Part shown: positions 52,125-61,339 of the stretch, piece after piece
How positions within the stretch are numbered: the first letter of the stretch is position 1
Layout: each line of letters starts with the position of its first letter
Source of the DNA: Pedobacter sp. SYSU D00535
GTDB taxonomy: Bacteria; Bacteroidota; Bacteroidia; Sphingobacteriales; Sphingobacteriaceae
Direction: 5' to 3'
Assembly: GCF_017355855.1 (NCBI RefSeq)
Contig: NZ_JAFEWD010000012.1
Span: 1-64,000, forward strand
DNA: 64,000 bases
Position numbers and translations under genes: made by a program
Notes under the pieces: model-generated
What the model was told of the DNA's origin: nothing
Databases searched by the model: none
Seen by the model: only the letters and a program-made list of their open reading frames with translations

Positions 52125-54557
52125 CTAGAACTTGTAGGTCAGCGTTGTCATAAACTGTCTTGGTGCAATTGGATTAACGCTGTAGTTCTCATGCACATAG
52201 TAGTTCAGTTCGTCGGTTAAGTTCGAAACTTTAGCGAGAACAGAAAGTCTTTTAAATGTGTAACCAGCTGAAAGATCAATAGTGGTAAAGCCCGACACGG
52301 GAATAAGGCGGTTGTACTTTTGAGTCTGTTCCACGGTATTGTTCCAACCAGCATTACGTTTACCAGTGTAGAAGGCGGATGCGCCTAGTCTAACTCCTCT
52401 AAGCTTCGTTGCGGAAAAGGTGTAAAATAAAGAAGCGTTGGCTGTGTGAGCGGTATTACCCACCAAACGCTCTCCTTCATAATAACTCCCTTTTTTTCCT
52501 GAAGTCTTAGTGTACCTCATGAAATTATAGCTATATCCTCCAATAAAGTCTAGCCCTGAAATTATACTTCCATTTAAATCCAGTTCAAATCCATCACTGG
52601 TCGTTTGTCCGGTGAACTCTTTTAAATCTGTATTAGCTACAGGATTTCCGTCGGGGCCTAATGCTGTTTGAACAAAGTCGTCATTTACAATACGGTAGTA
52701 GGAAAGGTTAGCGGACACCTTTCCATTAAGGAAGTCGTTTTTAACCCCTACCTCATACTGATCGAGTATAGATGGTCGAAGAGAACCGCCTGTACTTGCA
52801 TCAATACCCGTATTTGTGACAAAATTATTAGTGTAGCTTACAAAAATCGACGTTGTTTTGATAGGTTGATAGATTAGTCCGACACGAGGAGAAAAAGCTC
52901 TGTCGTACTTGTTATCTTGCTTCAGTGCTGCGTTCTGCTGGTTTCCGTATCCAACTCTTTCGTCGGAGTTAGCATCATATACAATCCCTCTTGCAGCCTT
53001 TTGATATGTCCAGCGAAGCCCTGCTAATACTTTAAATTTGTCAGTCAGTTCTATCAAATCCTGAGCATACACACCGAATCGATGTACAGGGTTTATTGTA
53101 TATAGCGAATCTACGGTTTGCGGAATATCGGTCCTGGCTTTAGAAAAATCACCCGTCAAAATATTTATGCTATCGTAGTTATTATTAAACTTTTTGAAAG
53201 TAGTATTAGTTGTGAGAAAAGTTTCAGCATCTGTACCTGCCAAAAAAGTATGAGTAATGCTACCGGTCTTAACCTTACCCGTTAAATTGATTTGACCATT
53301 GTAGTAATCTTCACCAAGCTTCGATCTCGTTAAAGTGCGATTCCAAAGACCATCTTCTGTGGCGGGCGCAATTCGCTCGGTAGAAAAATAGTTTCTATTA
53401 TAACCCTGATAGGAAATTATTGAATTGAGTTTCCAGTTATCCGATATCTCATGGTTTACTTGCGCTGAAGCAGAGCCTTGCTGAACCCTATTGAATCCCC
53501 AGGTTGTATTGAAAAAAGATGACCTGGAAACGGTGGTGTTTAATCTGTTGTTTACTGATCCTACTCCGAAGTCGGGAGTCAAATCATAATCCTGATAGTC
53601 ACCCTCCAATAAAAGCTCCGTCTTGTCACCCAACTTGTAAAGCAAAGAAGGATTGAAATAATATCTGTCAGACTTGACACTATTTCTAAAACTCTCGGCA
53701 TTCTCATAAGTACCAATTAATCTAAAAGCCACGTTTTTAGTTATTGGGCCGTACACATCACCTGTTGGTTTGTATAGACTGTAGCTTCCTGCTCTAAGAG
53801 AAACCTCTCCTCCATACTCAAACTTCGGTTTTTTAGTAACCAGATTCAGAACTGCTCCTCCGGTAACATTTCCATATAACAAGGCTGCACTACCTTTTAA
53901 GACTTCTACGCTTTCCAAAGTACTCGCCTCTGGCAGAGCTCCTGAGCTTACTCTGCTACCATTCTTAAACATATTGGTGCTTCCCAGATTATAACCCCTG
54001 GCAAAAAAAGTCTCAGATGTTGAGCCTCTGGTGGTTCCAAGAGCTACACCGTTGACGTTTTTAATCACGTCGCTCAAACGATTGGCCTGCTGGTCGCGAA
54101 TGACTGCGCTGCTTACCACTGCCATCATTTGTGGATTATCAATTGGCTTAATCCCTGCCTTTCCAATTGATAACGGTTTTTGATTCGCACTTTTATATCC
54201 GGTAACGACCACCTCATTGAGCTTCTCAGAACTTTCGGGCAACACAAAATCAACGCGGGCTACTTGCCCTGCTTGTACCGTTACCGTTTTCTCCTGGCTC
54301 TCCAGCCCGATAGAAGAAGTTTTTACGGTATATACCCCCGGTTTTACCTGTCTGATAGTGAATGTTCCATCGTCGTTCGTAAATACCGATTTTGAAGCTT
54401 CCTTTAACCCAACATTTACTCCTGCCGCGGGCGCACCATCTCGGCTGCTAATTTTCCCTTCAATTATTCCCGTTGCGTTTTGAGCCTGTAAGCCACTTAC
54501 GAAACCAATAAGCATCAGAAGAAGAATTACATGGAGAGTAGAGGTTTTTATTTTCAT
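52125..54557 (-). CDS. TonB-dependent siderophore-type outer membrane receptor
   Basis: An 810-residue outer-membrane receptor. Signal peptide about 1-25 (ending LQAQ); N-terminal carboxypeptidase-regulatory-like beta-sandwich (about 26-115); plug domain (about 125-235, with IRDQQANRLSDVIKNVNGVA); then a 22-strand barrel ending in LTYKF with terminal Phe. The plug and barrel layout matches siderophore receptors (TIGR01783-like). Start: ATG 54557; a longer frame from 54587 adds ten residues before the signal peptide and lies in the promoter region. Two TTAGA-N5-TCTA-type palindromes and two -7 boxes lie upstream, suggesting metal-dependent control. The ligand is not known. Confidence 0.92.
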   Translation of the reverse strand: MKIKTSTLHVILLLMLIGFVSGLQAQNATGIIEGKISSRDGAPAAGVNVGLKEASKSVFTNDDGTFTIRQVKPGVYTVKTSSIGLESQEKTVTVQAGQVARVDFVLPESSEKLNEVVVTGYKSANQKPLSIGKAGIKPIDNPQMMAVVSSAVIRDQQANRLSDVIKNVNGVALGTTRGSTSETFFARGYNLGSTNMFKNGSRVSSGALPEASTLESVEVLKGSAALLYGNVTGGAVLNLVTKKPKFEYGGEVSLRAGSYSLYKPTGDVYGPITKNVAFRLIGTYENAESFRNSVKSDRYYFNPSLLYKLGDKTELLLEGDYQDYDLTPDFGVGSVNNRLNTTVSRSSFFNTTWGFNRVQQGSASAQVNHEISDNWKLNSIISYQGYNRNYFSTERIAPATEDGLWNRTLTRSKLGEDYYNGQINLTGKVKTGSITHTFLAGTDAETFLTTNTTFKKFNNNYDSINILTGDFSKARTDIPQTVDSLYTINPVHRFGVYAQDLIELTDKFKVLAGLRWTYQKAARGIVYDANSDERVGYGNQQNAALKQDNKYDRAFSPRVGLIYQPIKTTSIFVSYTNNFVTNTGIDASTGGSLRPSILDQYEVGVKNDFLNGKVSANLSYYRIVNDDFVQTALGPDGNPVANTDLKEFTGQTTSDGFELDLNGSIISGLDFIGGYSYNFMRYTKTSGKKGSYYEGERLVGNTAHTANASLFYTFSATKLRGVRLGASAFYTGKRNAGWNNTVEQTQKYNRLIPVSGFTTIDLSAGYTFKRLSVLAKVSNLTDELNYYVHENYSVNPIAPRQFMTTLTYKF

Positions 54558-54565
54558 GTCTTTAT

Positions 54566-54635
54566 TTAGATTAATTCTATGCGGCAAAAATAGAAAGTCA
54601 ATCCGTTTTCACAAAATTATTTAGAATTAATCTAA
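54566..54635 (-). promoter_or_regulatory. Promoter region of the receptor with paired palindromic operators
   Basis: Two copies of a 14-base element face each other: ttagattaattcta (54566-54579) and its exact complement (54622-54635). Each is itself a near-palindrome TTAGA-N5-TCTA(A/T). Two exact -7 boxes lie between or beside them on the - strand: TAATTTTG (54612-54619) and TATTTTTG (54585-54592). The upstream element abuts the first box and the downstream one covers the likely start of the second, a layout expected of a repressor. The arms look like DtxR/MntR-family operators, which is inference. Confidence 0.6.
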
Positions 54636-54705
54636 TTAGAGCTACAGATATAGAGTGGTAATGTCGCGGTTTTTTTTTTAAATTGATTTGTAAACCTTTA
54701 GCCCC

Positions 54706-55941
54706 GTGAACCTAGGAAAGCCAAGCTTGCTGCTCATTATTTCGCTCCTATTCATGCTGAATAGAGAGGAGGTTTACGGCCAATTTCAGTTAAAATCCGA
54801 CAGAAAAAGTGAGACGATCGCCTTTAAGATGGTTAAGAATCTAATGGTCGTTTCACTCACTATTAACAATGAAGGGCCGTTCAACTTTATATTGGACACA
54901 GGTGTAGGTATCTTCCTAATCACCCACCCAGCGTTAACCGAGTCATTAGGCCTTCGCGATTTACGACAAATTAATATAACCGGATTTGGAGAGGGTGAGG
55001 AGTTGCGTGCAAAGATTGCTCCGTCAGTACTTGTACAAATTGGTCCACATATCGAGGGGCACATGGCTGCCGCCGTCCTCGAGGAGGATCATTTTGGACT
55101 CTCCTCCTATATCGGCTCACCCATTCATGGCCTCCTTGGTTATGAGTTCTTCAATAGCTTCGTAGTCCATGTCAACTATATGAGTAACACACTTCGCGTC
55201 TATCCGCCTGAAAAACATAAAATTCTTAGAAAAGGACAAAAAATACCGATAAGCATAGAAGCGAGAAAACCTTATACCCATGCTCGCATAATAATGCCTT
55301 CAGGAGAAAAAATTACAGCGAAACTGGTCATCGACTCTGGTGCTGGTCATCCCTTGTCGCTCGAAACTTACCAGGGCCAACCCTTTATCGTTCCTCAGCA
55401 GAGAATTGAGGCGAACTTAGGCGTGGGCCTGTTAGGAGCAATCGAAGGATATATTGCGCGAGTTCCCACATTTATATTAGGGAAATTTGAGCTTCACAAT
55501 GTTATCACAGCATTTCCAAACTATACTCCCTTAACGAAAATGGTATCGCAGGGTAGAAATGGCAATTTGGGAAATATCATTCTAAGGAAGTTTAATATCA
55601 TCCTGGATTATAACCGAGGCATTATGTACTTGAAACCCAACTCGCGATTTAAGGAGCCTTTCGAGCATGATATGAGTGGACTCGAACTGCTAGCGATTGG
55701 CCCCGACCTCGAAAAAATTATTATTGGAAGAGTAGAGAAAGGTTCTGCAGCGTGGGAAATAGGCTTGCAGGAGGAAGATGAGATCGTATCGGTGAATTTT
55801 AAACCGGTAAGTCAAATTGGCTTGGAGGAAATTTACAATCTATTCCGAGCAAAGACGAACAAAACAGTTATCCTGTCGATAATTCCAAAAGGAACAACAA
55901 AACCCGAAACCGTTCTTTTAACATTAAAGAGAAGGATATAG
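54706..55941 (+). CDS. Secreted double retropepsin-like aspartyl protease with PDZ domain
   Basis: A 411-residue protein with a signal peptide (about 1-25), two aspartyl-protease half-sites, LDTG at 63-66 and IDSG at 209-212, and a C-terminal PDZ domain (about 320-408, with GSAAWEIGLQEEDEIVSVN). Two half-sites in one chain could form a pepsin-like dimer internally. The start codon is GTG (54706); it is supported because the signal peptide begins there. It is divergent from the receptor gene but has no clear -7 box of its own. Substrate unknown. Confidence 0.85.
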   Translation: MNLGKPSLLLIISLLFMLNREEVYGQFQLKSDRKSETIAFKMVKNLMVVSLTINNEGPFNFILDTGVGIFLITHPALTESLGLRDLRQINITGFGEGEELRAKIAPSVLVQIGPHIEGHMAAAVLEEDHFGLSSYIGSPIHGLLGYEFFNSFVVHVNYMSNTLRVYPPEKHKILRKGQKIPISIEARKPYTHARIIMPSGEKITAKLVIDSGAGHPLSLETYQGQPFIVPQQRIEANLGVGLLGAIEGYIARVPTFILGKFELHNVITAFPNYTPLTKMVSQGRNGNLGNIILRKFNIILDYNRGIMYLKPNSRFKEPFEHDMSGLELLAIGPDLEKIIIGRVEKGSAAWEIGLQEEDEIVSVNFKPVSQIGLEEIYNLFRAKTNKTVILSIIPKGTTKPETVLLTLKRRI

Positions 55942-55965
55942 CAATGCTAAATCCTTCTCAATTTT

Positions 55966-57162
55966 CTACACCACCAGATTTCCCGTATTGTTTACTGAGC
56001 GAGCAAAAGGTTTCATATACGCCTCAAACAGTACTGCTAACTCCCTCCGGGTCACAATCCGGGAAAGATCAAACTTGCCTGACAGCTTGAGCGACTTATT
56101 CCAGGCACGCTCTACTTCGCGGTCCAGTTCATCGCCTCTATTGGCTGTAAACTTAATGAGGCTCAACACTTCTTTTAGCGACAACCGCTCGGCCTTGTTG
56201 TCAAGAAACCATATCTGACTACGGCTATAATATTCCTTCATGGCATCCCTAATGTCAGATGCTAGCACCGTGCTGTCGGGCATAAACAAGAAATTATTAT
56301 TGACCAGTCTCCCCTTAAGAATCCCGGTAGCTGCTAATTTCTGAATAGCCGAAAAACTTGAATCAGCAGGACTTATATCCGTAAAATTGAATAATTGTGA
56401 TCTATAAGCTAACAGCTCCGCCTGAATAATTCTAATATCAAGTTCTTTAGTTTCCTTGTTGAAGAAGGCACAATAAGCCCCGACCGCCCCCGCTGCCTGC
56501 CCCGCAGCAAAAGTACTGGTTGCCACGCTTGCACCGGTTACCAGGAAGTTTTCTTTACCCGCAATTAGTGCCGATATCGGCAGGAAATGTAGCTGACCTG
56601 ATACCGGAGCCACGCTTGTTCTATATTTTTTATCAGAATACACATCCACCACTGTCAATAATGGAGATGGCATAGCCACTTTTGCCAGACTGGCTATAAC
56701 ACTATTCGTAGTTGCATCAATGAAAACAGTCGCTTTTATTTCACTTTTATCCTTGAACTCAGCTTCCCAAAATTTCCCATCTCGCTTTACCTCCTTTAAA
56801 TCACCTTTACGAACTACAGTTAGGTTTTTTATAGTATCTGTCCAGCCCTTGAAAACAGTCCCAACAAATTCAGGAGTTAACCCTGACGATTGGCTTTGAG
56901 ATTTGCTCTTCAGCGAGTCAACCAGCTTTAAGAAGTCGCCATACACGCCTGTTTTAAAAGTTCTTTCTGCTTCATTTATTGTGATACTGGTAAATTCTCC
57001 CTGATGAACCAGGGTAGTTTTTGCGCCCGAATGAGCAGATTGGATAGCCGCTGCAAGGCCGGAAGGAGTAGCGCCGAACACTACTACGCCGGTTTTGTTA
57101 CGCTGAGCAAACGCGGAGCCAACCAACAATAAACTTAAAATACCTAGAATATATCTCTTCAT
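55966..57162 (-). CDS. Degenerate FAD-dependent oxidoreductase-like secreted protein
   Basis: A 398-residue exported protein (signal peptide 1-19, ending SAFAQ). Residues 25-50 resemble the Rossmann start of FAD-dependent oxidoreductases (GVVVFGATPSGLAAA; G30, G35), but the second-strand acidic residue and the following GGxTSGG loop are replaced (LVHQGEFTSI). The VFIDATTNSVIASLA segment near 148 corresponds to a second flavin-binding region. About 200 residues of C-terminal sequence have no recognised domain. It may have lost flavin binding. It is convergent with the protease gene. Confidence 0.6.
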   Translation of the reverse strand: MKRYILGILSLLLVGSAFAQRNKTGVVVFGATPSGLAAAIQSAHSGAKTTLVHQGEFTSITINEAERTFKTGVYGDFLKLVDSLKSKSQSQSSGLTPEFVGTVFKGWTDTIKNLTVVRKGDLKEVKRDGKFWEAEFKDKSEIKATVFIDATTNSVIASLAKVAMPSPLLTVVDVYSDKKYRTSVAPVSGQLHFLPISALIAGKENFLVTGASVATSTFAAGQAAGAVGAYCAFFNKETKELDIRIIQAELLAYRSQLFNFTDISPADSSFSAIQKLAATGILKGRLVNNNFLFMPDSTVLASDIRDAMKEYYSRSQIWFLDNKAERLSLKEVLSLIKFTANRGDELDREVERAWNKSLKLSGKFDLSRIVTRRELAVLFEAYMKPFARSVNNTGNLVV

Positions 57163-57291
57163 TTTTTTCTTTTGTCTCCAAATATATGTTTCAACCTCAA
57201 CGAAGTAAAAGATTAATGATTTTAGTATTAAGAAAGTTTAACATATTTTAACAATACGTAATAACCCTTATTAGAACTTAAACGCACAACT

Positions 57292-57831
57292 ATGAAAGCC
57301 AATCAAAACGCTCTTCGTTACCCTATCGGCGAATTTTCTGCACCTGCAGATATTACTGGGGAACAAATTAAAAATTGGATTGACGAAATTGCAGCACTAC
57401 CCGAAGAGCTCGAAAAGGCTGCTGATGGCCTATCAGATACACAGCTCAATACGCCCTATAGACCAGGAGGATGGACCCTGCGACAGGTCATTCACCATCT
57501 TCCTGATAGCCACATGAATTCGTACATTCGGTTCAAGTTAGCTATTACCGAAGATTCGCCAACCATCAGACCATATCTGGAAGATCGGTGGGCTGAATGT
57601 GAAGAAGCCAGAACAGCAGCGCCGGACGTTTCCATCAACTTACTCAAAGACCTCCACAAACGCTGGGTTTTATTCTTGAGATCACTTCAACCGGCAGACT
57701 TCGAGAAGGGTTTTATCCATCCGGAACAAGGAAAGCTGCTGAAGCTAAAAGAGGTTCTGGGGTCATATGCGTGGCATGGGAAGCACCACCTTCACCATAT
57801 CCTGCAAACCAGACAGCTGAATGGCTGGTAA
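57292..57831 (+). CDS. YfiT-like bacillithiol transferase/metal-dependent hydrolase (DinB fold)
   Basis: A 179-residue DinB-fold protein with the YfiT pattern: IGEF near 12, GWTLRQVIHHLPDSHMN near 60-76, and HGKHHLHHIL near the C terminus, giving three likely metal-binding histidines. YfiT of Bacillus subtilis is a thiol-dependent S-transferase-type enzyme; whether this strain makes bacillithiol is not known from the window. Single gene, followed by a 480-base spacer. Confidence 0.85.
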   Translation: MKANQNALRYPIGEFSAPADITGEQIKNWIDEIAALPEELEKAADGLSDTQLNTPYRPGGWTLRQVIHHLPDSHMNSYIRFKLAITEDSPTIRPYLEDRWAECEEARTAAPDVSINLLKDLHKRWVLFLRSLQPADFEKGFIHPEQGKLLKLKEVLGSYAWHGKHHLHHILQTRQLNGW

Positions 57832-58254
57832 TACTCCGAAAGGGACTAACCGTCAAACATAGCCATGTGACCAAGGTTTGACTTAAAAGCTTAAGTGAAG
57901 AAGAAGAGCAGCAAGGAAGCCCTGATCATCTGTATTGATACTAGGTGTAGCGATAGAAAAAAGGAGTCGGGTAGATGATAACTGCAGGTTTTTCCTGCAA
58001 AACCTGCACTCAAGGTGCATGCAACGTGCACGCATGGTGCACTCATAAGCAATATTAGGAGCATAAGAGCCGGGCTAGTACATTAGATCGGCACTGCTTC
58101 TACTTCCGCAGAATGTCAAGGGTTAGAGGGTCCCTCAGGAATTGATAAACAGGGGTCTTTAACTTCTTTCAGGGGAACAGGAAAAGGCCAGGCAATTGCG
58201 AACAAGCAACCAAGGTCCTTTAAATGAGGTCAAGCTGAGTGGACCTAAAAAAAG
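57832..58254. other. Intergenic region with nested hairpins
   Basis: No credible gene in 420 bases. At 57984-58007 a 9-bp perfect stem (gcaggtttt/aaaacctgc, 6-base loop) overlaps a different 6-bp stem (tgcagg/cctgca, 57983-57999); the two cannot form together. Several GTGCA-type repeats follow at 58014-58043. It is unclear whether this is transcribed. Confidence 0.4.
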
Positions 58255-58294
58255 AAAAACCGCCTCACAATTGACTTACGAGACGGCTTCTTTT
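58255..58294 (-). terminator. Terminator after the OmpA-like gene
   Basis: Hairpin of the same sequence type as after typA: the first 20 bases (58258-58277, aaccgcctcacaattgactt) are identical to 61-80. Leftward it is followed by TTTTTCTTTTTTT. It lies past the ompA stop codon. Confidence 0.8.
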
Positions 58295-58313
58295 TAAGTT
58301 AAATTTTTTCTGA

Positions 58314-58994
58314 CTATTGAGCGTTAGCTCTTGCTTCTTGTTTCAATTTATCGTTTGCAACAATTACAATCTCTACCCTACGGTTTTGTGAACGTCCAGC
58401 GTCGCTTGTGTTATCAGCAATCGGTTCAGTTTCACCTTTACCTACAGTAGTTAACCTACTTGCAGAAATTCCCTGAGCCACTGCGTAGCTTCTAACTGCT
58501 CCTGCACGTCTTTCAGACAAATCGTAGTTGTAAGAATCGCTACCCACATTGTCTGTGTGGCCGATAACCATAATATTGGTTTCAGGATTGTTCTTCATAG
58601 TTGCTGCAAGATTCTGAATATTTGTTCTTGCATTGGCTTTTAAATCAGACGAGTTGAAGTCGAAAAGAATACCGGAATCGAACTTCACAATTAAACCCTC
58701 ACCTGCATCAATTACTTCTGCTCCAGGTACCGTCTTTCTGATTTCCTCAGCCTGACGATCCATTTTACGGCCAATGTACGCTCCTGCTACACCTCCGATC
58801 GCGCCACCAACAACTGCACCTACTGCGGTATTACCGGCTTTTTTACCAATGATTGCACCGATGGTACCACCAGCAGCGGAACCGATGACGGCACCTTTCT
58901 GAGTCCGTGTCATTTGGCTGCAACTAACCGTTAACATAGATGTTGCTGCGATAGCTATACAAAAAGTAGCAATTTTCATTTTCATTGTTTTCAT
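58314..58994 (-). CDS. OmpA-family lipoprotein with glycine zipper
   Basis: A 226-residue outer-membrane lipoprotein. The signal has lipobox LTVSC with acylated Cys25. Residues about 34-77 are a glycine-zipper (GAVIGSAAGG, GAIIGKKAGN, GAVVGGAIGG). The C-terminal OmpA-like peptidoglycan-binding domain (about 105-215) has FDFNSSDLK, GHTDNVGSDSYNYDLSERRA and SQNRRVEI segments. It anchors the outer membrane to the cell wall. ATG 58994 is used; ATG 58985 would be equally possible. Confidence 0.94.
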   Translation of the reverse strand: MKTMKMKIATFCIAIAATSMLTVSCSQMTRTQKGAVIGSAAGGTIGAIIGKKAGNTAVGAVVGGAIGGVAGAYIGRKMDRQAEEIRKTVPGAEVIDAGEGLIVKFDSGILFDFNSSDLKANARTNIQNLAATMKNNPETNIMVIGHTDNVGSDSYNYDLSERRAGAVRSYAVAQGISASRLTTVGKGETEPIADNTSDAGRSQNRRVEIVIVANDKLKQEARANAQ

Positions 58995-59212
58995 AATTGT
59001 GTCTTTAATACTAAGTGTGTTGTTTGTCTTTTTTCAAACCTGATGCCAAATTACGCAAATTCTGCTAAGTGATCTGATTCCATGTTGATTTGACCACCTA
59101 CCGAAATAATGGTTTAATTCAATTCTGCTGTAATTTTAGCACATTTTGTTTCAATCATCAACACCTTATATACATTAATGATCGACGATGGTTTTCAGAA
59201 TTCCCAATGAAT

Positions 59213-59998
59213 TTAAAGGGATGGGGTTTTTCCACCATCCACCGGAATATTAACTCCGCTGATATAGCCCGCTGCAGGAGAAGCTAGAAATACTACAGCA
59301 GCTGCGACGTCTTCAGCCGTGCCAATCCTGCCTAAGGGGATTTCTTTAATCATTTCTTGCTGTACCTCTTCGGGAGTCTTACCCTCTCGCTCCGCACGAC
59401 CATTAATAATCGCCTCTAACCTGGCAGTCATGGAGGTACTTGGAAGCACATTATTCACGGTAATACCAAAAGGTCCGAGTTCGACAGAAAGAGTTTTTGC
59501 CCAACTTGCTACGGCTCCCCGAATAGTGTTGGAAACTCCAAGACCTTTCAAAGGCGTTTTTACTGAAGTTGATATCACATTGATAATCCTACCCCAGCCA
59601 GTTTGTTTCATAAAGGGAATTGTAAGCTGTGCCAGTATTTGATTACAGAGTAGATGCTGACTAAAGGCTTGTTCAAATTCTTCGACACCCGCTTCTATTG
59701 CCGGACCAGCCTTGGGGCCGCCCGTGTTGTTAATGAGAATATCTATGGGTTGCTTTTCCAAGTAGGCAGAAACCGCCTGTTTGAGCTCTTCTGGCTTTGT
59801 AAAATCAGCCACAATATAATGGTGTGTTTCCGTATCATCGGCCGGGAGCTGAGCTATCACCTCTTTTAACTTCTCTTCGTTCCGGGCAACCAGGGTAATG
59901 CTTGCACCAAGTAAAGCCAATTCCATCGCGGAAGCTTTACCAATCCCCTGCGTACTTCCGCAGACTAATGCGCGTTTCCCTGTAAGATCTAAATTCAT
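59213..59998 (-). CDS. SDR-fold oxidoreductase-like protein, non-canonical active site
   Basis: A 261-residue short-chain dehydrogenase-like protein. The cofactor glycine motif G14-STQ-G-I-G20 is close to the TGxxxGxG pattern. The catalytic S is present in VISTSV, but the canonical YxxxK is missing; the corresponding stretch reads GVSNTIRGAVASWAK. This resembles a known beta-keto-reductase-like SDR subgroup (cd05344 type) that lacks the full tetrad. It starts one base after the rarA stop codon, so they are co-transcribed. Confidence 0.85.
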   Translation of the reverse strand: MNLDLTGKRALVCGSTQGIGKASAMELALLGASITLVARNEEKLKEVIAQLPADDTETHHYIVADFTKPEELKQAVSAYLEKQPIDILINNTGGPKAGPAIEAGVEEFEQAFSQHLLCNQILAQLTIPFMKQTGWGRIINVISTSVKTPLKGLGVSNTIRGAVASWAKTLSVELGPFGITVNNVLPSTSMTARLEAIINGRAEREGKTPEEVQQEMIKEIPLGRIGTAEDVAAAVVFLASPAAGYISGVNIPVDGGKTPSL

Positions 59999-59999
59999 A

Positions 60000-61280
60000 T
60001 TAATATCCGTACTTGTTTTTCCACAAACGTTTCAAATGCTCACGGAGTTTTAATTCAGAGGCATTATTTCCGGGATCAAAAAGCTTCGTCCCACTTAGTT
60101 TGTCAGGAAAGTACTCCTGTTCTTCGAAGTTACCCTCGTAAGAGTGCGCATATTTGTACTCCTTCCCATAGCCTATATTTTTCATCAACTTGGTGGGAGC
60201 GTTACGAAGGTGCAATGGCACGGGCAAATCGCCGGTTCTGGCTACTAGTTCCTGCGCCTTATTTATAGCTGCATAGCTCGCGTTACTTTTAGCCGAAGAG
60301 GCCAGGTAAGTTACTGTTTGAGACAAGATGATGCGCGATTCCGGCCAACCAATGACGTTCACCGACTGGAAGCAAGTATGCGCCAGCAGAAGCGCATTGG
60401 GATTTGCGTTCCCTATATCTTCAGACGCGAGGATTAACAAACGGCGGGCAATAAACAGGGGATCTTCTCCCCCTTCTATCATCCGGGCCAGCCAATAAAC
60501 CGCAGCGTTAGGGTCACTTCCCCGAATGGATTTTATAAAAGCGGAAATGATGTCGTAATGTTGCTCACCGGCCTTGTCATATAAAGCCATGTTCTGCTGC
60601 ACATTCTCCAGCACCAAATCATTTGTAATTTCTATTTGATCCTTCCCAACCGCATTTATCACCAGCTCCAGCACGTTGAGTAAGCGTCGGGCATCGCCGC
60701 CACTAAGGCGCAGCAAAGCTTCATGTTCTTTAATGGTGATCTGCTTACGCGATAAAAACTCATCTTCCTTAAGTGCTCTGCCTATAAGTTGAAGCAAGTC
60801 TTCTTCCGTAAGGTGCTGCAGAATATACACTTGGGATCTGGAAAGTAAGGCGGAGATGACTTCAAAAGAAGGATTTTCAGTGGTAGCACCAATCAAGGTT
60901 ACCAACCCTCGCTCCACTGCTCCTAAAAGGGAATCTTGTTGTGACTTGGAAAAACGGTGAATCTCATCAATAAACAAGACCGGCAGGTTTTCTTCTGTTT
61001 CTTTCAGTCTTGCCGCCTTTTCAATTACTTCCCTGACATCTTTCACGCCAGAGTTGATAGCGCTTAAACTGAAAAAAGGCCTATTTAATTGTTGAGAAAT
61101 GATATAAGCTAAAGTGGTCTTTCCTACACCGGGCGGGCCCCATAGAATTAGCGATGGAAGGTTGCCACTTTCTATAGCCCTCCTTAAAATAGCATTATTG
61201 CCGACCAAGTGTCGCTGACCAACATATTCGTCCAGGTTTTTCGGACGCATTCTTTCTGCTAGTGGAGGTATGGTAGCCAT
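60000..61280 (-). CDS. rarA: Replication-associated recombination protein A
   Basis: AAA+ ATPase of the RarA/MgsA/WRNIP1 family that acts at stalled replication forks. Walker A GPPGVGKT is at 48-55 and Walker B DEIH at 105-108; the clamp-loader-like and C-terminal tetramerisation parts follow ([18 protein letters not shown] near 250). It has 426 residues. The upstream gap holds a glnS terminator. Confidence 0.96.
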   Translation of the reverse strand: MATIPPLAERMRPKNLDEYVGQRHLVGNNAILRRAIESGNLPSLILWGPPGVGKTTLAYIISQQLNRPFFSLSAINSGVKDVREVIEKAARLKETEENLPVLFIDEIHRFSKSQQDSLLGAVERGLVTLIGATTENPSFEVISALLSRSQVYILQHLTEEDLLQLIGRALKEDEFLSRKQITIKEHEALLRLSGGDARRLLNVLELVINAVGKDQIEITNDLVLENVQQNMALYDKAGEQHYDIISAFIKSIRGSDPNAAVYWLARMIEGGEDPLFIARRLLILASEDIGNANPNALLLAHTCFQSVNVIGWPESRIILSQTVTYLASSAKSNASYAAINKAQELVARTGDLPVPLHLRNAPTKLMKNIGYGKEYKYAHSYEGNFEEQEYFPDKLSGTKLFDPGNNASELKLREHLKRLWKNKYGY

Positions 61281-61285
61281 ATTTT

Positions 61286-61335
61286 AAAAATTGGGCCTGG
61301 ATGCGAAGCAATCAAATCAATACCTCCAGACCCAA
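61286..61335 (-). terminator. Terminator between glnS and rarA
   Basis: Arms ttgggcctgga (61291-61301) and tccagacccaa (61325-61335), one G-T pair, 23-base loop, followed leftward by five T residues. It ends six bases before the rarA ATG, so rarA expression requires read-through or an internal promoter. Confidence 0.65.
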
Positions 61336-61339
61336 CTAA

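Noticed and set aside
59090-59287. A 65-codon rightward frame near the OmpA-like gene
   Set aside because: Overlaps the end of the SDR gene on the other strand and lacks any family resemblance.
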